Shown one piece after another: positions 6,049 to 13,737 of a stretch of 19,763 nucleotides of DNA. The translations under genes and the position numbers were made by a program. The notes below the pieces were generated by a model. The model had not been told where the DNA came from. It made no database searches and saw only the letters and a program-made list of their open reading frames with translations. The stretch lies in the NCBI GenBank assembly GCA_934597165.1, contig CAKTQP010000035.1:1-19763 (forward strand). Direction: 5' to 3'. Each line of letters begins with the position of its first letter. Position 1 is the stretch's first letter. This DNA comes from an uncultured Oscillospiraceae bacterium (GTDB lineage: Bacteria; Bacillota; Clostridia; Oscillospirales; Oscillospiraceae).

Positions 6049-6762
6049 TTACACTTTTTCTTCAAAAATCACCTTGGCGTAGGCTTTGCCCTGGGCGTCG
6101 CATAGCGCCACCCAAACGGTGCCGCCCTGCTGCGCCACCTTAGGGAACACCAGGTCACCCTGCCGGGCAGACTGAGTGTACTCCACCTTCAGCTGACCTA
6201 CCTGGAACCCTTCGGGCAGGTATTCCATGGCGAAGCGCACATACCAAACGTTGTTCATGTGCTGATTCACGTCGATGGCATACCGCGGCACCTGGAATTC
6301 CGGCCGAGTCTCCAGCTCCTCCGGCAGCTTCAGCCGCCGCACCATGGGCGGCATCTCCAATCTGGGATGGTTCTCATAGTGTGCCGCCTGTTCTTTTTTC
6401 ATGGGCAGGGGGATCTTTTTCTCCAAGTCCATCAAAAACCACAGGGAATCCGCCCGCAGGCACAGTTCCCCGTCGGCATTGGTGATGGAGCAATTTCGAT
6501 GGGCGAACACCCGGTCGAATTTGTGCGCCCAGGTGGCCAGCTGCACCGTCTCTTCAAAGTGACAGGGCTTGTCGAAATAGATGTTCCAGCTGTTGGCCAC
6601 CCACGCGATATGCTGCTGTTTCAGAGTGTTCGGACCAGCGCCTGCCGCCATGGTGTGCATGGTGGCGCAGTCCTGGAGAAGATCCATAGCGGAAGCCGGG
6701 GTCAGCAGATTTTCTGGACCGGCACGGCTGATGCTGATGGTATAAGGGTAACTATAGATCAT
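6049..6762 (-). CDS. Acyl-ACP thioesterase
   Basis: A 237-residue cytoplasmic double-hotdog enzyme that releases free fatty acids from acyl-ACP. The N-terminal hotdog covers about 5-130 (with TPASAMDLLQDCA, the WVANSWNI strand and the LRADSLWFLMDLEKKIPLP segment). The second hotdog (about 150-235) carries the family's catalytic signature D164-N166-H168-N170-N171-Y174 (DVNQHMNN) with the acidic residue Glu180. The set is complete, so it should be active. The gene begins 17 bases after the ychF stop and has only a weak AAAGAAAG upstream, suggesting translation after ychF in one operon. The first residues (IYSYPYTIS) are typical of clostridial members, which supports ATG 6762. Confidence 0.93.
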   Translation of the reverse strand: MIYSYPYTISISRAGPENLLTPASAMDLLQDCATMHTMAAGAGPNTLKQQHIAWVANSWNIYFDKPCHFEETVQLATWAHKFDRVFAHRNCSITNADGELCLRADSLWFLMDLEKKIPLPMKKEQAAHYENHPRLEMPPMVRRLKLPEELETRPEFQVPRYAIDVNQHMNNVWYVRFAMEYLPEGFQVGQLKVEYTQSARQGDLVFPKVAQQGGTVWVALCDAQGKAYAKVIFEEKV

Positions 6763-6779
6763 ACAAATTCACGCTTTCT

Positions 6780-7874
6780 TTACACATTGAATCGGAACAG
6801 GATGATGTCCCCATCCTGCACCACATACTCCTTACCTTCACTGCGCATGAGACCCTTTTCTTTGGCCACCTTTTCGCTGCCGCAGGCCACCATATCGTCA
6901 TAGGCGATGACTTCGGCACGGATGAAGCCCCGCTCGAAGTCGGAGTGGATCTTGCCGGCCGCCTGAGGCGCCTTGGTGCCCCGGGTGATGGTCCAGGCAC
7001 GGCACTCATCCTCGCCGGAGGTCAGGAAGGAGATGAGACCCAGGAGGGTGTAGCTGGCCTTGATGAGACGATCCAGACCAGATTCCTGGATGCCCAGTTC
7101 TTCCATGAACATGGCCTTCTCGTCCTCTTCCATCTGGGACAGCTCTTCCTCCAGCCGAGCGCAGACGGGCATGACCTGAGCGCCCTCCTTGTCCGCCAGC
7201 TCCTTTACCTGCTGGTAGTAGGGGTTGGACTCGTAGTCACCGCCAAAGGTGTCTTCGTCCAGGTTGGCGGCATAGATGATGGGCTTCAGGCTCAGCAGGT
7301 CGCTGGTGGCGATGAGAGCCATGTCTTCCGGCTCACACTCGTAGCTGCGGACGCTGCCGCCGTTGTTCAGATGCTCCCGGAGAGCGGAGAACACTTCCAC
7401 TTCCCGCAGGAACTTCTTGTCCCCCTTGCTGGCCTTCTTGGCCTTGTCGATGCGGCGATCCACCATTTCCAGGTCGGCCATGATGAGCTCCAAGTCGATG
7501 ATGCCGATGTCACGGATGGGGTCGGTGCTGCCTTCCACATGGATGACGTTTTCGTCGTCAAAGCAGCGCACCACGTGGATGATGGCCTCGGTGCCGCGGA
7601 TGTTGGACAGGAACTGGTTGCCCAGACCTTCGCCGTGGCTGGCACCCTTGACCAGGCCGGCGATGTCCACGAACTCGATGACAGCGGGGGTGGTCTTCTT
7701 GGGGTGATACAGGTCGCTCAGCCAGTCCAGACGGGCGTCGGGGACGGCAACCGTGCCTACGTTAGGCTCGATGGTGCAGAAGGGGTAGTTGGCGCATTCG
7801 GCGCCTGCGTTGGTAATGGCGTTGAACAGGGTGCTCTTGCCCACGTTGGGCAGACCCACGATACCTAATTTCAT
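6780..7874 (-). CDS. ychF: Redox-regulated ATPase YchF (OLA1 family)
   Basis: A 364-residue Obg-family P-loop protein that binds ribosomes and hydrolyses ATP rather than GTP; it is linked to stress and redox responses. Motifs in order: P-loop GLPNVGKS (7-14), NYPFCTIEPN switch region (29-38), DIAGLVKGAS (70-79), the altered G4 motif NLDE (204-207) that explains ATP preference, then the helical insert and the C-terminal TGS domain (about 278-361) ending EYVVQDGDIILFRFNV. Length and motifs match the family exactly. The ATG at 7874 follows AGGAGAG and a sigma-A promoter (7945-7973). It is the first gene of a unit with the acyl-ACP thioesterase. Confidence 0.97.
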   Translation of the reverse strand: MKLGIVGLPNVGKSTLFNAITNAGAECANYPFCTIEPNVGTVAVPDARLDWLSDLYHPKKTTPAVIEFVDIAGLVKGASHGEGLGNQFLSNIRGTEAIIHVVRCFDDENVIHVEGSTDPIRDIGIIDLELIMADLEMVDRRIDKAKKASKGDKKFLREVEVFSALREHLNNGGSVRSYECEPEDMALIATSDLLSLKPIIYAANLDEDTFGGDYESNPYYQQVKELADKEGAQVMPVCARLEEELSQMEEDEKAMFMEELGIQESGLDRLIKASYTLLGLISFLTSGEDECRAWTITRGTKAPQAAGKIHSDFERGFIRAEVIAYDDMVACGSEKVAKEKGLMRSEGKEYVVQDGDIILFRFNV

Positions 7875-7944
7875 AGCTTCTTGCTCTCCTTATGTGATAA
7901 CGGTTCAGCTTTTCCGTTTTTGATAAATGCCGATACATTTATAG

Positions 7945-7973
7945 ATTGTAGCACAAGGGCGTTTTTTTCTCAA
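7945..7973 (-). promoter_or_regulatory. Sigma-A promoter of ychF
   Basis: On the minus strand TTGAGA (plus 7968-7973), a 17-base spacer and TACAAT (plus 7945-7950), with TG-C just before the -10 (extended -10). It lies about 70 bases upstream of the ychF start. Confidence 0.75.
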
Positions 7974-8032
7974 TAGCGAAGTTCCGCCCATCCGGTCAGT
8001 CATTACAATCTGTTTCCCTTTTCAAAGACAAT

Positions 8033-8062
8033 TTGACGGTTTGTTGATATTCATGCTATACT
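8033..8062 (+). promoter_or_regulatory. Sigma-A promoter of the brnQ-type gene
   Basis: TTGACG (8033-8038), an 18-base spacer and TATACT (8057-8062), with an extended -10 TG at 8054-8055. The predicted transcript would begin near 8069, about 55 bases before the start codon. Confidence 0.75.
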
Positions 8063-8080
8063 GTATCCAGTTCACGTTCC

Positions 8081-8098
8081 GGTATCCGCCGGGATACC
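8081..8098 (+). promoter_or_regulatory. Hairpin in the brnQ leader
   Basis: GGTATCC (8081-8087) and GGATACC (8092-8098) form a perfect 7-bp stem with a GCCG loop in the short 5' leader, ending eight bases before the AGAGGAGAAA ribosome binding site. There is no T-tract, so it is not an attenuator by itself. Confidence 0.5.
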
Positions 8099-8123
8099 AC
8101 GCAAAAGAGGAGAAACAAATCAT

Positions 8124-9482
8124 ATGAAAACAAAGCTTTCCTTCCGGGAATATATCTCTGTGGCAAGTATGCTCTTCGGTATGTTCTTCGGCGCAGGCAA
8201 CCTGATCTTCCCCGTCGCCCTGGGGCAGCACGCAGGCAGCAACGTCTGGCTGGCCTTCGTGGGTCTGTTCATCACCGGCGTCGGCATGCCCCTGCTGGGT
8301 GTGGCTGCTCTAGGCATCAGCCGTTCCACCGGCCTGTTCGATCTGTCCAGCAAGGCAGGACGCCCCTATGGCATGTTCTTCACCTGCCTGTTGTACCTGA
8401 CCATCGGCCCCTTCTTCGCCATCCCCCGCTGTGCTACCACCTCCTTCACCGTAGGTCTGGAACAGATCCTGCCCCAAAACGACTGGACCTGGCTCTATCT
8501 GCTCCTGTTCTCCGCCCTGTTCTTTGCCGTCGCCCTGTTCTTCTCCCTCCGTCCGGGGAAAATTTTGACTTGGATCGGCAAGGTCCTCAACCCCGCCTTC
8601 CTGCTCTTCCTGGGCATCCTGGTCATCGTCGCCCTGCTCCATCCCGGTGCAGCCATCGCTCAGGTGGAACCGTTGGACGGCTACGCCTCTCAGCCCTTCT
8701 TTACCGGCTTCCTGGAGGGCTACAACACCATGGACGCCCTGGCCAGCCTGGCCTTTGGCATCGTGGTCGTCCAGGTCATCAAGGACTTGGGCGTGGAAGA
8801 CCCTAGCGCAGTAGCCAGCAGCACCGTCCGTTCCGGTATCTTCAGCTGCCTGTTCATGGGCGTCATCTACCTGGCCGTCACCATCGTAGGCGTTCAGAGC
8901 CGCGGCCTGTTTGAACCGGCTGCCAACGGCGGTGTGGCACTGGCACAGATCGCCCGTCACTACCTGGGCGGCGCCGGTCTGTTGGTCCTGGCTGCTACGG
9001 TGACCCTGGCCTGTCTGAAAACGGCGGTGGGCCTCATCACCAGCTGTGCCGAGACCTTCTCCGCCCTCTTCCCCAACGGCCCCACCTATCGCATCTGGGC
9101 CATCATCTTCAGCACAGCCTCTTTCCTGTTCGCCAACCTGGGACTGAGCGCCATCATCGACTACGCCATCCCCGTCCTCATGTTCCTCTACCCCCTGGCC
9201 ATCGTGCTCATCCTGCTGGCCCTTTTTGGCAAGTTCTTCCGCCACGATCGTGCGGTCTACATCAGCACCATCGCCCTGACCTTCGTGGCCGCCCTGTACG
9301 ACCTGCTGCGCACCCTGCCAGAGTACCTGCGCACCTTGTGCCACCTGGACGCTCCCCTGGAAGCCGTTGGCAACGTGCTGCCCCTGGCCTCTCTGGGCTT
9401 GGGCTGGGTCTGTCCGGCCGCCTTGGGGCTGGTCATCGGACTTGCCATCCACTTCCTGCGCAAGCAACCGGAAGCAGCCTAA
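8124..9482 (+). CDS. brnQ: Branched-chain amino acid carrier (BrnQ/LIVCS family)
   Basis: A 452-residue polytopic membrane protein with about 12 hydrophobic segments, matching the length of cation-coupled leucine/isoleucine/valine symporters. The N-terminal FGAGNLIFPVALG (22-34) is the hallmark of the family, followed by TGVGMPLLGV and the GRPYGMFF...IGPFFAIPRCATTSF stretch (about 79-110), all diagnostic. ATG 8124 has AGAGGAGAAA eight bases upstream, and an extended -10 promoter lies at 8033-8062 with a small leader hairpin. The gene stands alone: it is divergent from ychF and convergent with spoIIP, sharing a terminator with the latter. The preferred substrate among Leu/Ile/Val cannot be read from sequence. 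Confidence 0.95.
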   Translation: MKTKLSFREYISVASMLFGMFFGAGNLIFPVALGQHAGSNVWLAFVGLFITGVGMPLLGVAALGISRSTGLFDLSSKAGRPYGMFFTCLLYLTIGPFFAIPRCATTSFTVGLEQILPQNDWTWLYLLLFSALFFAVALFFSLRPGKILTWIGKVLNPAFLLFLGILVIVALLHPGAAIAQVEPLDGYASQPFFTGFLEGYNTMDALASLAFGIVVVQVIKDLGVEDPSAVASSTVRSGIFSCLFMGVIYLAVTIVGVQSRGLFEPAANGGVALAQIARHYLGGAGLLVLAATVTLACLKTAVGLITSCAETFSALFPNGPTYRIWAIIFSTASFLFANLGLSAIIDYAIPVLMFLYPLAIVLILLALFGKFFRHDRAVYISTIALTFVAALYDLLRTLPEYLRTLCHLDAPLEAVGNVLPLASLGLGWVCPAALGLVIGLAIHFLRKQPEAA

Positions 9483-9495
9483 CATTACATAACAT

Positions 9496-9533
9496 AAAAA
9501 ACGAAGCATGACATATGCCATGCTTCGTTTTTT
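9496..9533 (+). terminator. Two-way terminator between brnQ and spoIIP
   Basis: CGAAGCATG (9502-9510) pairs with CATGCTTCG (9519-9527); TTTTTT (9528-9533) follows on the plus strand and the mirror AAAAAA (9496-9501) gives a T-tract on the minus strand. The last T of the plus tract belongs to the spoIIP stop codon. Confidence 0.92.
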
Positions 9534-10735
9534 CACTTCTTCACACAGGATGTATACAGCTCCCCCGCCGCTCGGGCAAAGTACCGCGCCCCAGCCAACG
9601 CCTCCTGCAAGGTGTTCCCGCTGGTGCCCACCTCCACCAGCATGGAGCCAGGGGTGGCGTGGCCGTTGAAGCGAGGACTGCGCAGGTCGATGGGGCGAGG
9701 GAAGCTCTTGTCGATGGCCAGCATCTTCTTCTGCATCTGCACCGCCAGCGCCAGGTGATCCTTCCACTTGGGATGGGTCAATCCCATATCGTTGGTGCCC
9801 ACCACCAGCATCACCTGTGCCACGCTCTCGCCGTTGACCTTGGTGCGTTTGGCGTAGCTGACCCCTTTGCTGTCGATGATGGCGTCCCGGTGGACGTCCA
9901 GCACCACCTGGATGGTGGGGTACTTCTTCACATATTTCTCAATGCTGTTCAGCGCATGGGCGTAGGAGCCGTTGTAGCTGGGGTAGTCGTGCTTAGAGGT
10001 GTCATGGATGACGGACAACCCCATGTCCTCGAAGACCTTTTTCATCTCTTCTCCCACCCGCACCATGTTGTAATCGTTGTTCAGCGTCCGCGCTGGGTCG
10101 GTCTCCTCGTATTTATCCTTCTTCCCCTTGGTGTACGCCTCCGTGGTATGGGTGTGGACGATCAAGATTTGAGGGCCCTTCTTGGCTGGCTGCAATGTTA
10201 AGTTGAGTTTTTTGTCGAAGTAATCCTTCAGGTTCACCTGGATACCTTTGGTGTGGTTGTCCAAGTTGATGTCAGCCACCTTTAGCTTGGAGGTATCCAG
10301 TTTCTTGGTGGCTTTGGCGGACTTCTTCTCCTTCTGCTTGGCTTTGGTCGTCTTCTTTTGGGTGGTTTTTGTCTCCTCCTTCTTTTGTTCCTTGGCTGAC
10401 TCCGCCGCCTGCTCACGCTTGGTCTGTCCGGGGTCAGAGTCCAAACTGCCCTCCTCCTTCAGCGCCGCCCGCTGGAGCAACAGGGCCGGCGACTGAGCCA
10501 CCACCAGCTCCTCCCAGCCGGTGAGCACCACGCTGCTCCCCTCCTCCAACGGCCGAATCAGCTCCTGCCGCACCAGTCGTTCCGCCCACGCCGCACTCTG
10601 GATGAGCTGGGTGCCGCTGTGAGCCACTGCCTCCCAGTCTGCCGTCTGCCCCACCGTCCACATGGTAGCCGCTGCCGCAGAGAGCGCCACCAGACGGCGG
10701 ACGGTCTTCCCGCCGGTGGATTTCTTTCGTTTCAT
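9533..10735 (-). CDS. spoIIP: Stage II sporulation protein P (peptidoglycan amidase/endopeptidase)
   Basis: SpoIIP works with SpoIID and SpoIIM to thin the septal peptidoglycan during forespore engulfment. This 400-residue protein has a basic N-terminus and a membrane anchor (about 13-30), a Lys/Thr/Glu-rich low-complexity linker (about 102-147), then the amidase_3-like SpoIIP domain (about 186-395). Zinc-site residues are visible: HTHTTE (194-199), His282 in DVHRD, and Glu368 in LVEVGT; other family motifs are VVGTNDMGL and LRSPRFNGHATPGSML. The ATG has AGGAGGGG upstream. In Bacilli and many Clostridia the gene follows gpr (spore protease); here it is monocistronic with a sigma-E-like promoter at 10766-10794. 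Its presence implies an endospore former. Confidence 0.97.
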   Translation of the reverse strand: MKRKKSTGGKTVRRLVALSAAAATMWTVGQTADWEAVAHSGTQLIQSAAWAERLVRQELIRPLEEGSSVVLTGWEELVVAQSPALLLQRAALKEEGSLDSDPGQTKREQAAESAKEQKKEETKTTQKKTTKAKQKEKKSAKATKKLDTSKLKVADINLDNHTKGIQVNLKDYFDKKLNLTLQPAKKGPQILIVHTHTTEAYTKGKKDKYEETDPARTLNNDYNMVRVGEEMKKVFEDMGLSVIHDTSKHDYPSYNGSYAHALNSIEKYVKKYPTIQVVLDVHRDAIIDSKGVSYAKRTKVNGESVAQVMLVVGTNDMGLTHPKWKDHLALAVQMQKKMLAIDKSFPRPIDLRSPRFNGHATPGSMLVEVGTSGNTLQEALAGARYFARAAGELYTSCVKK

Positions 10736-10765
10736 AAGCCATCCCCCTCCTTGCTTGTTCTCGTA

Positions 10766-10794
10766 TGTCTATGCGCGTCCGGTGGAAAATATGC
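10766..10794 (-). promoter_or_regulatory. Sigma-E-like promoter of spoIIP
   Basis: On the minus strand GCATATT (plus 10788-10794), a 14-base spacer and CATAGACA (plus 10766-10773). This resembles the mother-cell sigma-E pattern (ATATT, 14-15 bases, CATACAnT), with the CATA of the -10 kept. spoIIP is a sigma-E gene in Bacillus subtilis, which supports the call. Confidence 0.6.
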
Positions 10795-10848
10795 CGCCCA
10801 TTTCCCCCGTTTCACCACAATTCCACATCCTCCGGCCCCGGAATGTTC

Positions 10849-10877
10849 TTGACAGTCTCCCCGTTTGGCATTAAAAT
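10849..10877 (+). promoter_or_regulatory. Sigma-A promoter of the RNase Y gene
   Basis: TTGACA (10849-10854), exactly 17 bases, then TAAAAT (10872-10877). Transcription would start near 10884, leaving a leader of about 175 bases before the RNase Y start. Confidence 0.8.
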
Positions 10878-10883
10878 AAACTA

Positions 10884-11057
10884 TGGATTGTTTTGAAGAA
10901 TCGAACGGTGTCGAGCCCTCTGGGCGCGGCGTCGTGAGGGTTTGGTTTTTCAATGACCGCTGTGCGGGAGTTCCTCTGCGTACAGCGTCTTTTCATGTTA
11001 TTGACAGCTGTGCTGTCATCCCACATTTTGATGAAACAGGAGGTGTATCGAACCGCT
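10884..11057 (+). promoter_or_regulatory. Structured leader of the RNase Y mRNA
   Basis: The leader holds an AGCCCTC/GAGGGTT pairing (about 10912-10941, one G-U) followed by TTTGGTTTTTC, which looks like a weak attenuator, and a GACAGC-TGT-GCTGTC hairpin at 11003-11017. A near repeat, CGGTGTCG and CGGCGTCG, flanks the first loop. An in-frame ATG at 10953 precedes the chosen start but lacks a ribosome binding site. No known riboswitch was recognised. Confidence 0.35.
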
Positions 11058-12605
11058 ATGATGCCCTATATTTTAGTAGGTGTCCTTTCTTTCCTGGTGG
11101 CTTTGGCTCTGGGCCTGTTCCTGGGCTACCGTTACCGCAAAAACGCCGCGGAAAAGGAGATCGGCTCCGCTGAGCAGGAGGCGACCCGTATCGTCAACGA
11201 TGCGCTCAAGTCCGCCGAGAGCAAGAAGCGCGAAGCGCTGGTGGAAGCCAGGGAAGAAATTCATAAAGAGCGCAGCCTTTACGAACAGGAAGTGAAGGAG
11301 CGCCGCGCGGAACTCTCCAAGCAGGAACGCCGGCTGCAGTCCAAGGAGGAAAACCTGGATCGCAAGACCGACGCCATGGAGAAGAAGGAAGAAAAGCTGC
11401 AGAACCGCATTGCCGCTGTCGACCGTACCCGGGAGGAAGTGGAGCAGATCAAAACGACCCAGCTGGAGACCCTGGAACGGATCTCCGGACTGTCCACAGA
11501 AGATGCCAAAACCTATCTGATCAACCAGGTGGAAGCCGAAGTGACCCACGAAGAGGCCATGAAGATCAAGGAGATCAAGGATCGCTACAAGGACGAGGCC
11601 AACACCTACGCCCGTGAGCTGGTCGCCATGGCCATCCAGCGCTGTGCCGCTGACCAGGTGGCCGAGGTGGCCGTATCGGTGGTGCCGCTGCCCAATGACG
11701 AGATGAAGGGCCGGATCATCGGCCGGGAAGGCCGCAACATCCGCACTCTGGAAACCCTCACCGGAGCAGAACTGATCATCGACGACACACCGGAGGCCAT
11801 CACCGTCTCCTGCTACGACCCCATCCGCCGGGAGATCACCCGCATCGCCCTGGAACGCCTCATCACCGACGGCCGCATCCATCCCGCCCGCATCGAGGAG
11901 ATGGTGGAGAAGGCCAAGCGCGAGGTGGAACAGGTCATCAAGGCCGAAGGGGAACGGGCTGTGCTGGAGACCAACATCCACAGCCTGCATCCGGAGGAAG
12001 TCAAGCTGCTGGGTCGGATGCATTACCGCACCAGCTACGGTCAGAACGTGCTGAACCACTCCATCGAAGTCGCCCACATCGCCGGCCTGCTGGCCTCCGA
12101 GCTGGGTGCCGACGTGGCCACCGCCAAGCGTGCCGGTCTGCTCCATGACCTGGGTAAGGCCGTTGACCACGAGATCGAGGGCAGCCATGTTCAGATCGGT
12201 GTCGACCTGGCTCGCCGCTACAAGGAGAACGAACTGGTGGTTCACGCCATCGCCGCTCACCATGGCGACATCGAGCCCCAGACCATCGTAGCCTGTCTCG
12301 TTCAGGCTGCCGACGCCATCTCCGCCGCTCGTCCCGGCGCACGCCGTGAAAACGTGGAGAACTATATCAAGCGTCTGGAGAAGCTGGAAGAGATCGCATC
12401 CTCCTTCAAGGGTGTGGACAACGCCTACGCCATCCAGGCCGGCCGTGAAATCCGTATCATGATTAAGCCGGAAGAGGTCAGCGAGGATGAGATGATTATC
12501 ATGGCTCACGACATCGCCCGGAAGATCGAGAAGGAACTGGAATACCCCGGTCAGATCAAGGTGCATCTGGTACGGGAAGCCACTGCGGTGGAGTACGCAA
12601 AATAA
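11058..12605 (+). CDS. rny: Ribonuclease Y
   Basis: The 515-residue endoribonuclease that starts decay of much mRNA in Firmicutes, anchored to the membrane. Domains: an N-terminal membrane helix (about 3-23), a long charged coiled coil (about 30-190), a KH RNA-binding domain with GRIIGREGRNIR (218-229), and an HD domain with His334, His363-Asp364 (LLHDLGK), His371, His401-His402 and Asp419. Length agrees with the Bacillus protein (520). The start ATG 11058 is chosen because homology begins with a short PYILVGVL membrane segment and AGGAGG lies at 11038-11043, though the 14-base spacing is long; ATG 11061 is equally possible. It has its own promoter (10849-10877) and a terminator 21 bases after the stop. 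Confidence 0.97.
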   Translation: MMPYILVGVLSFLVALALGLFLGYRYRKNAAEKEIGSAEQEATRIVNDALKSAESKKREALVEAREEIHKERSLYEQEVKERRAELSKQERRLQSKEENLDRKTDAMEKKEEKLQNRIAAVDRTREEVEQIKTTQLETLERISGLSTEDAKTYLINQVEAEVTHEEAMKIKEIKDRYKDEANTYARELVAMAIQRCAADQVAEVAVSVVPLPNDEMKGRIIGREGRNIRTLETLTGAELIIDDTPEAITVSCYDPIRREITRIALERLITDGRIHPARIEEMVEKAKREVEQVIKAEGERAVLETNIHSLHPEEVKLLGRMHYRTSYGQNVLNHSIEVAHIAGLLASELGADVATAKRAGLLHDLGKAVDHEIEGSHVQIGVDLARRYKENELVVHAIAAHHGDIEPQTIVACLVQAADAISAARPGARRENVENYIKRLEKLEEIASSFKGVDNAYAIQAGREIRIMIKPEEVSEDEMIIMAHDIARKIEKELEYPGQIKVHLVREATAVEYAK

Positions 12606-12626
12606 GATACAATCCAAAGCAAAACG

Positions 12627-12661
12627 AACACCCTGATGACACACGTCATCAGGGTGTTTTT
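12627..12661 (+). terminator. Two-way terminator between rny and the DUF1275 gene
   Basis: AACACCCTGATGAC (12627-12640) and GTCATCAGGGTGTT (12645-12658) form a perfect 14-bp stem with an ACAC loop, then T's to 12661. On the minus strand it is followed by CGTTTTG, a weaker tract serving the convergent gene. Confidence 0.92.
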
Positions 12662-12677
12662 CTGTGTTATGGAATTG

Positions 12678-13535
12678 TCACGCCTGCTGGGAATTGTCCG
12701 CCGCTTCCACTTCTGCTTCGGATACCGCATCGGTCTCCTCCACCAGCGCAGCATCTGCCGCCTCTGCCACCGCTTCTTCTGCGGCAGCAACAGCCATGTC
12801 TGCATCAGCAATCGCCCGGTCAGGGGCATTTTTTGCCGCCAACAGAGCTTCTGCAGCGGCGCGTTCTGCTTGCTCTGCCATCGCAGCCGCCTCTAGGACG
12901 GCTTTCCGCTCCCGCAGCGCCTGATACAGCGCCGGAAGGAGGATGAGCATACAGAGCCAGGTAGAGTGCATCCCGAAGAACCGGATGCCCAGGATGCCGA
13001 TGGCGACCCCGGTGTGGTAAAAGGCCAGGGTGCCGGCAAAAAACCTCGCCTTGCGCTTGCCGTCTCCGTCCGGGTGGTAGTGGGAATCGGTCAGCCCCAA
13101 CACCACCTGACGGAAGTTGTTGGTGGAGAATACCGACGAGCTGACATAGCCGCAGGCGCCGGGGAAGGCGTTCCACTGGAAGGACATACAGAGGAAGATG
13201 GGATAGAGGGCTAAAATGACGTCCATCTTGGTGGGCATCATCAGGAAGACCCCAGACCCGATCAGGCTCAGCAGCACCGAATAGACCTTCAAGTCCTGCG
13301 GTCGGTGGTTGCGGATGACCATGGTCAGACAAACGCCAATGGCATAGAGCACCGACGCACCCACGCGGATGAGGAACCCCATCCAGTTCGCCCCCAACAG
13401 CATTTCCACGATGCCGATCAGGTTGCCGGTCTGGGCGGAGCCTAGCACCAGGCTGCGCACGGAGGCGTAGCCGCCGAAATATCCGCCTACCATGGCAATA
13501 TTATAAAAAAGTTTCTGTTCTGGCGTCATTGCCAC
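12678..13535 (-). CDS. DUF1275 (YoaK-like) membrane protein with long Ala/Glu tail
   Basis: A 285-residue protein of unknown function. Residues about 10-210 are a six-segment membrane domain that opens with GGYFGGYASVRSLV and SAQTGNLIGI, the AQTGN motif being typical of DUF1275/YoaK. The last 75 or so residues are unlike the family: an Ala/Glu/Asp/Val-rich, probably helical cytoplasmic tail. I start at GTG 13535 because GGAGGTG (13542-13548) lies six bases upstream; the longer ATG 13565 would put this site inside the coding region, and ATG 13529 is also possible. A TTTACA-18-TATAAT promoter (13577-13606) drives it. It is monocistronic and convergent with rny. Confidence 0.88.
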   Translation of the reverse strand: MAMTPEQKLFYNIAMVGGYFGGYASVRSLVLGSAQTGNLIGIVEMLLGANWMGFLIRVGASVLYAIGVCLTMVIRNHRPQDLKVYSVLLSLIGSGVFLMMPTKMDVILALYPIFLCMSFQWNAFPGACGYVSSSVFSTNNFRQVVLGLTDSHYHPDGDGKRKARFFAGTLAFYHTGVAIGILGIRFFGMHSTWLCMLILLPALYQALRERKAVLEAAAMAEQAERAAAEALLAAKNAPDRAIADADMAVAAAEEAVAEAADAALVEETDAVSEAEVEAADNSQQA

Positions 13536-13576
13536 GAGAAACACCTCCAAACAAGGTGATTTCATACGATTTTATC

Positions 13577-13606
13577 ATTATACTCCACCTCTTTTCCCCT
13601 TGTAAA
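13577..13606 (-). promoter_or_regulatory. Sigma-A promoter of the DUF1275 gene
   Basis: On the minus strand TTTACA (plus 13601-13606), an 18-base spacer and a perfect TATAAT (plus 13577-13582). Confidence 0.72.
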
Positions 13607-13684
13607 CAGCACTACATGAAAATTTCACAGGCTTTTGGTTGATTCTATTGGCGTATCCGTCCATAATAAACCCGACATCCGCCC

Positions 13685-13701
13685 TTGACGGAATTTTGAC
13701 C
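13685..13701 (+). promoter_or_regulatory. TTGAC direct repeat upstream of the response regulator
   Basis: TTGACG (13685-13690) and TTGACC (13696-13701) are repeated 11 bases apart, one helical turn, 37-53 bases before the start codon. Either could be a -35 but neither has a good -10 at normal spacing. Direct repeats about one turn apart are the usual site type of OmpR-family regulators, so autoregulation is possible. Confidence 0.3.
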
Positions 13702-13737
13702 CTTTCTGGAGATACTTACAAGATAGGAGGTATTTCT

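Noticed and set aside
8310..9767. 485-codon minus-strand frame opposite brnQ
   Set aside because: It is antisense to a recognised transporter, crosses a terminator and is rich in Gly/Gln/Asp/Glu as expected of the reverse of membrane-protein codons.
10884..10950. Possible tRNA-like T-loop (TTCGATTC on the minus strand) in the rny leader
   Set aside because: No acceptor stem, anticodon arm or D arm could be built around it.
11073..12644. 523-codon minus-strand frame opposite rny
   Set aside because: It mirrors RNase Y exactly and reads through a terminator; no start signal.
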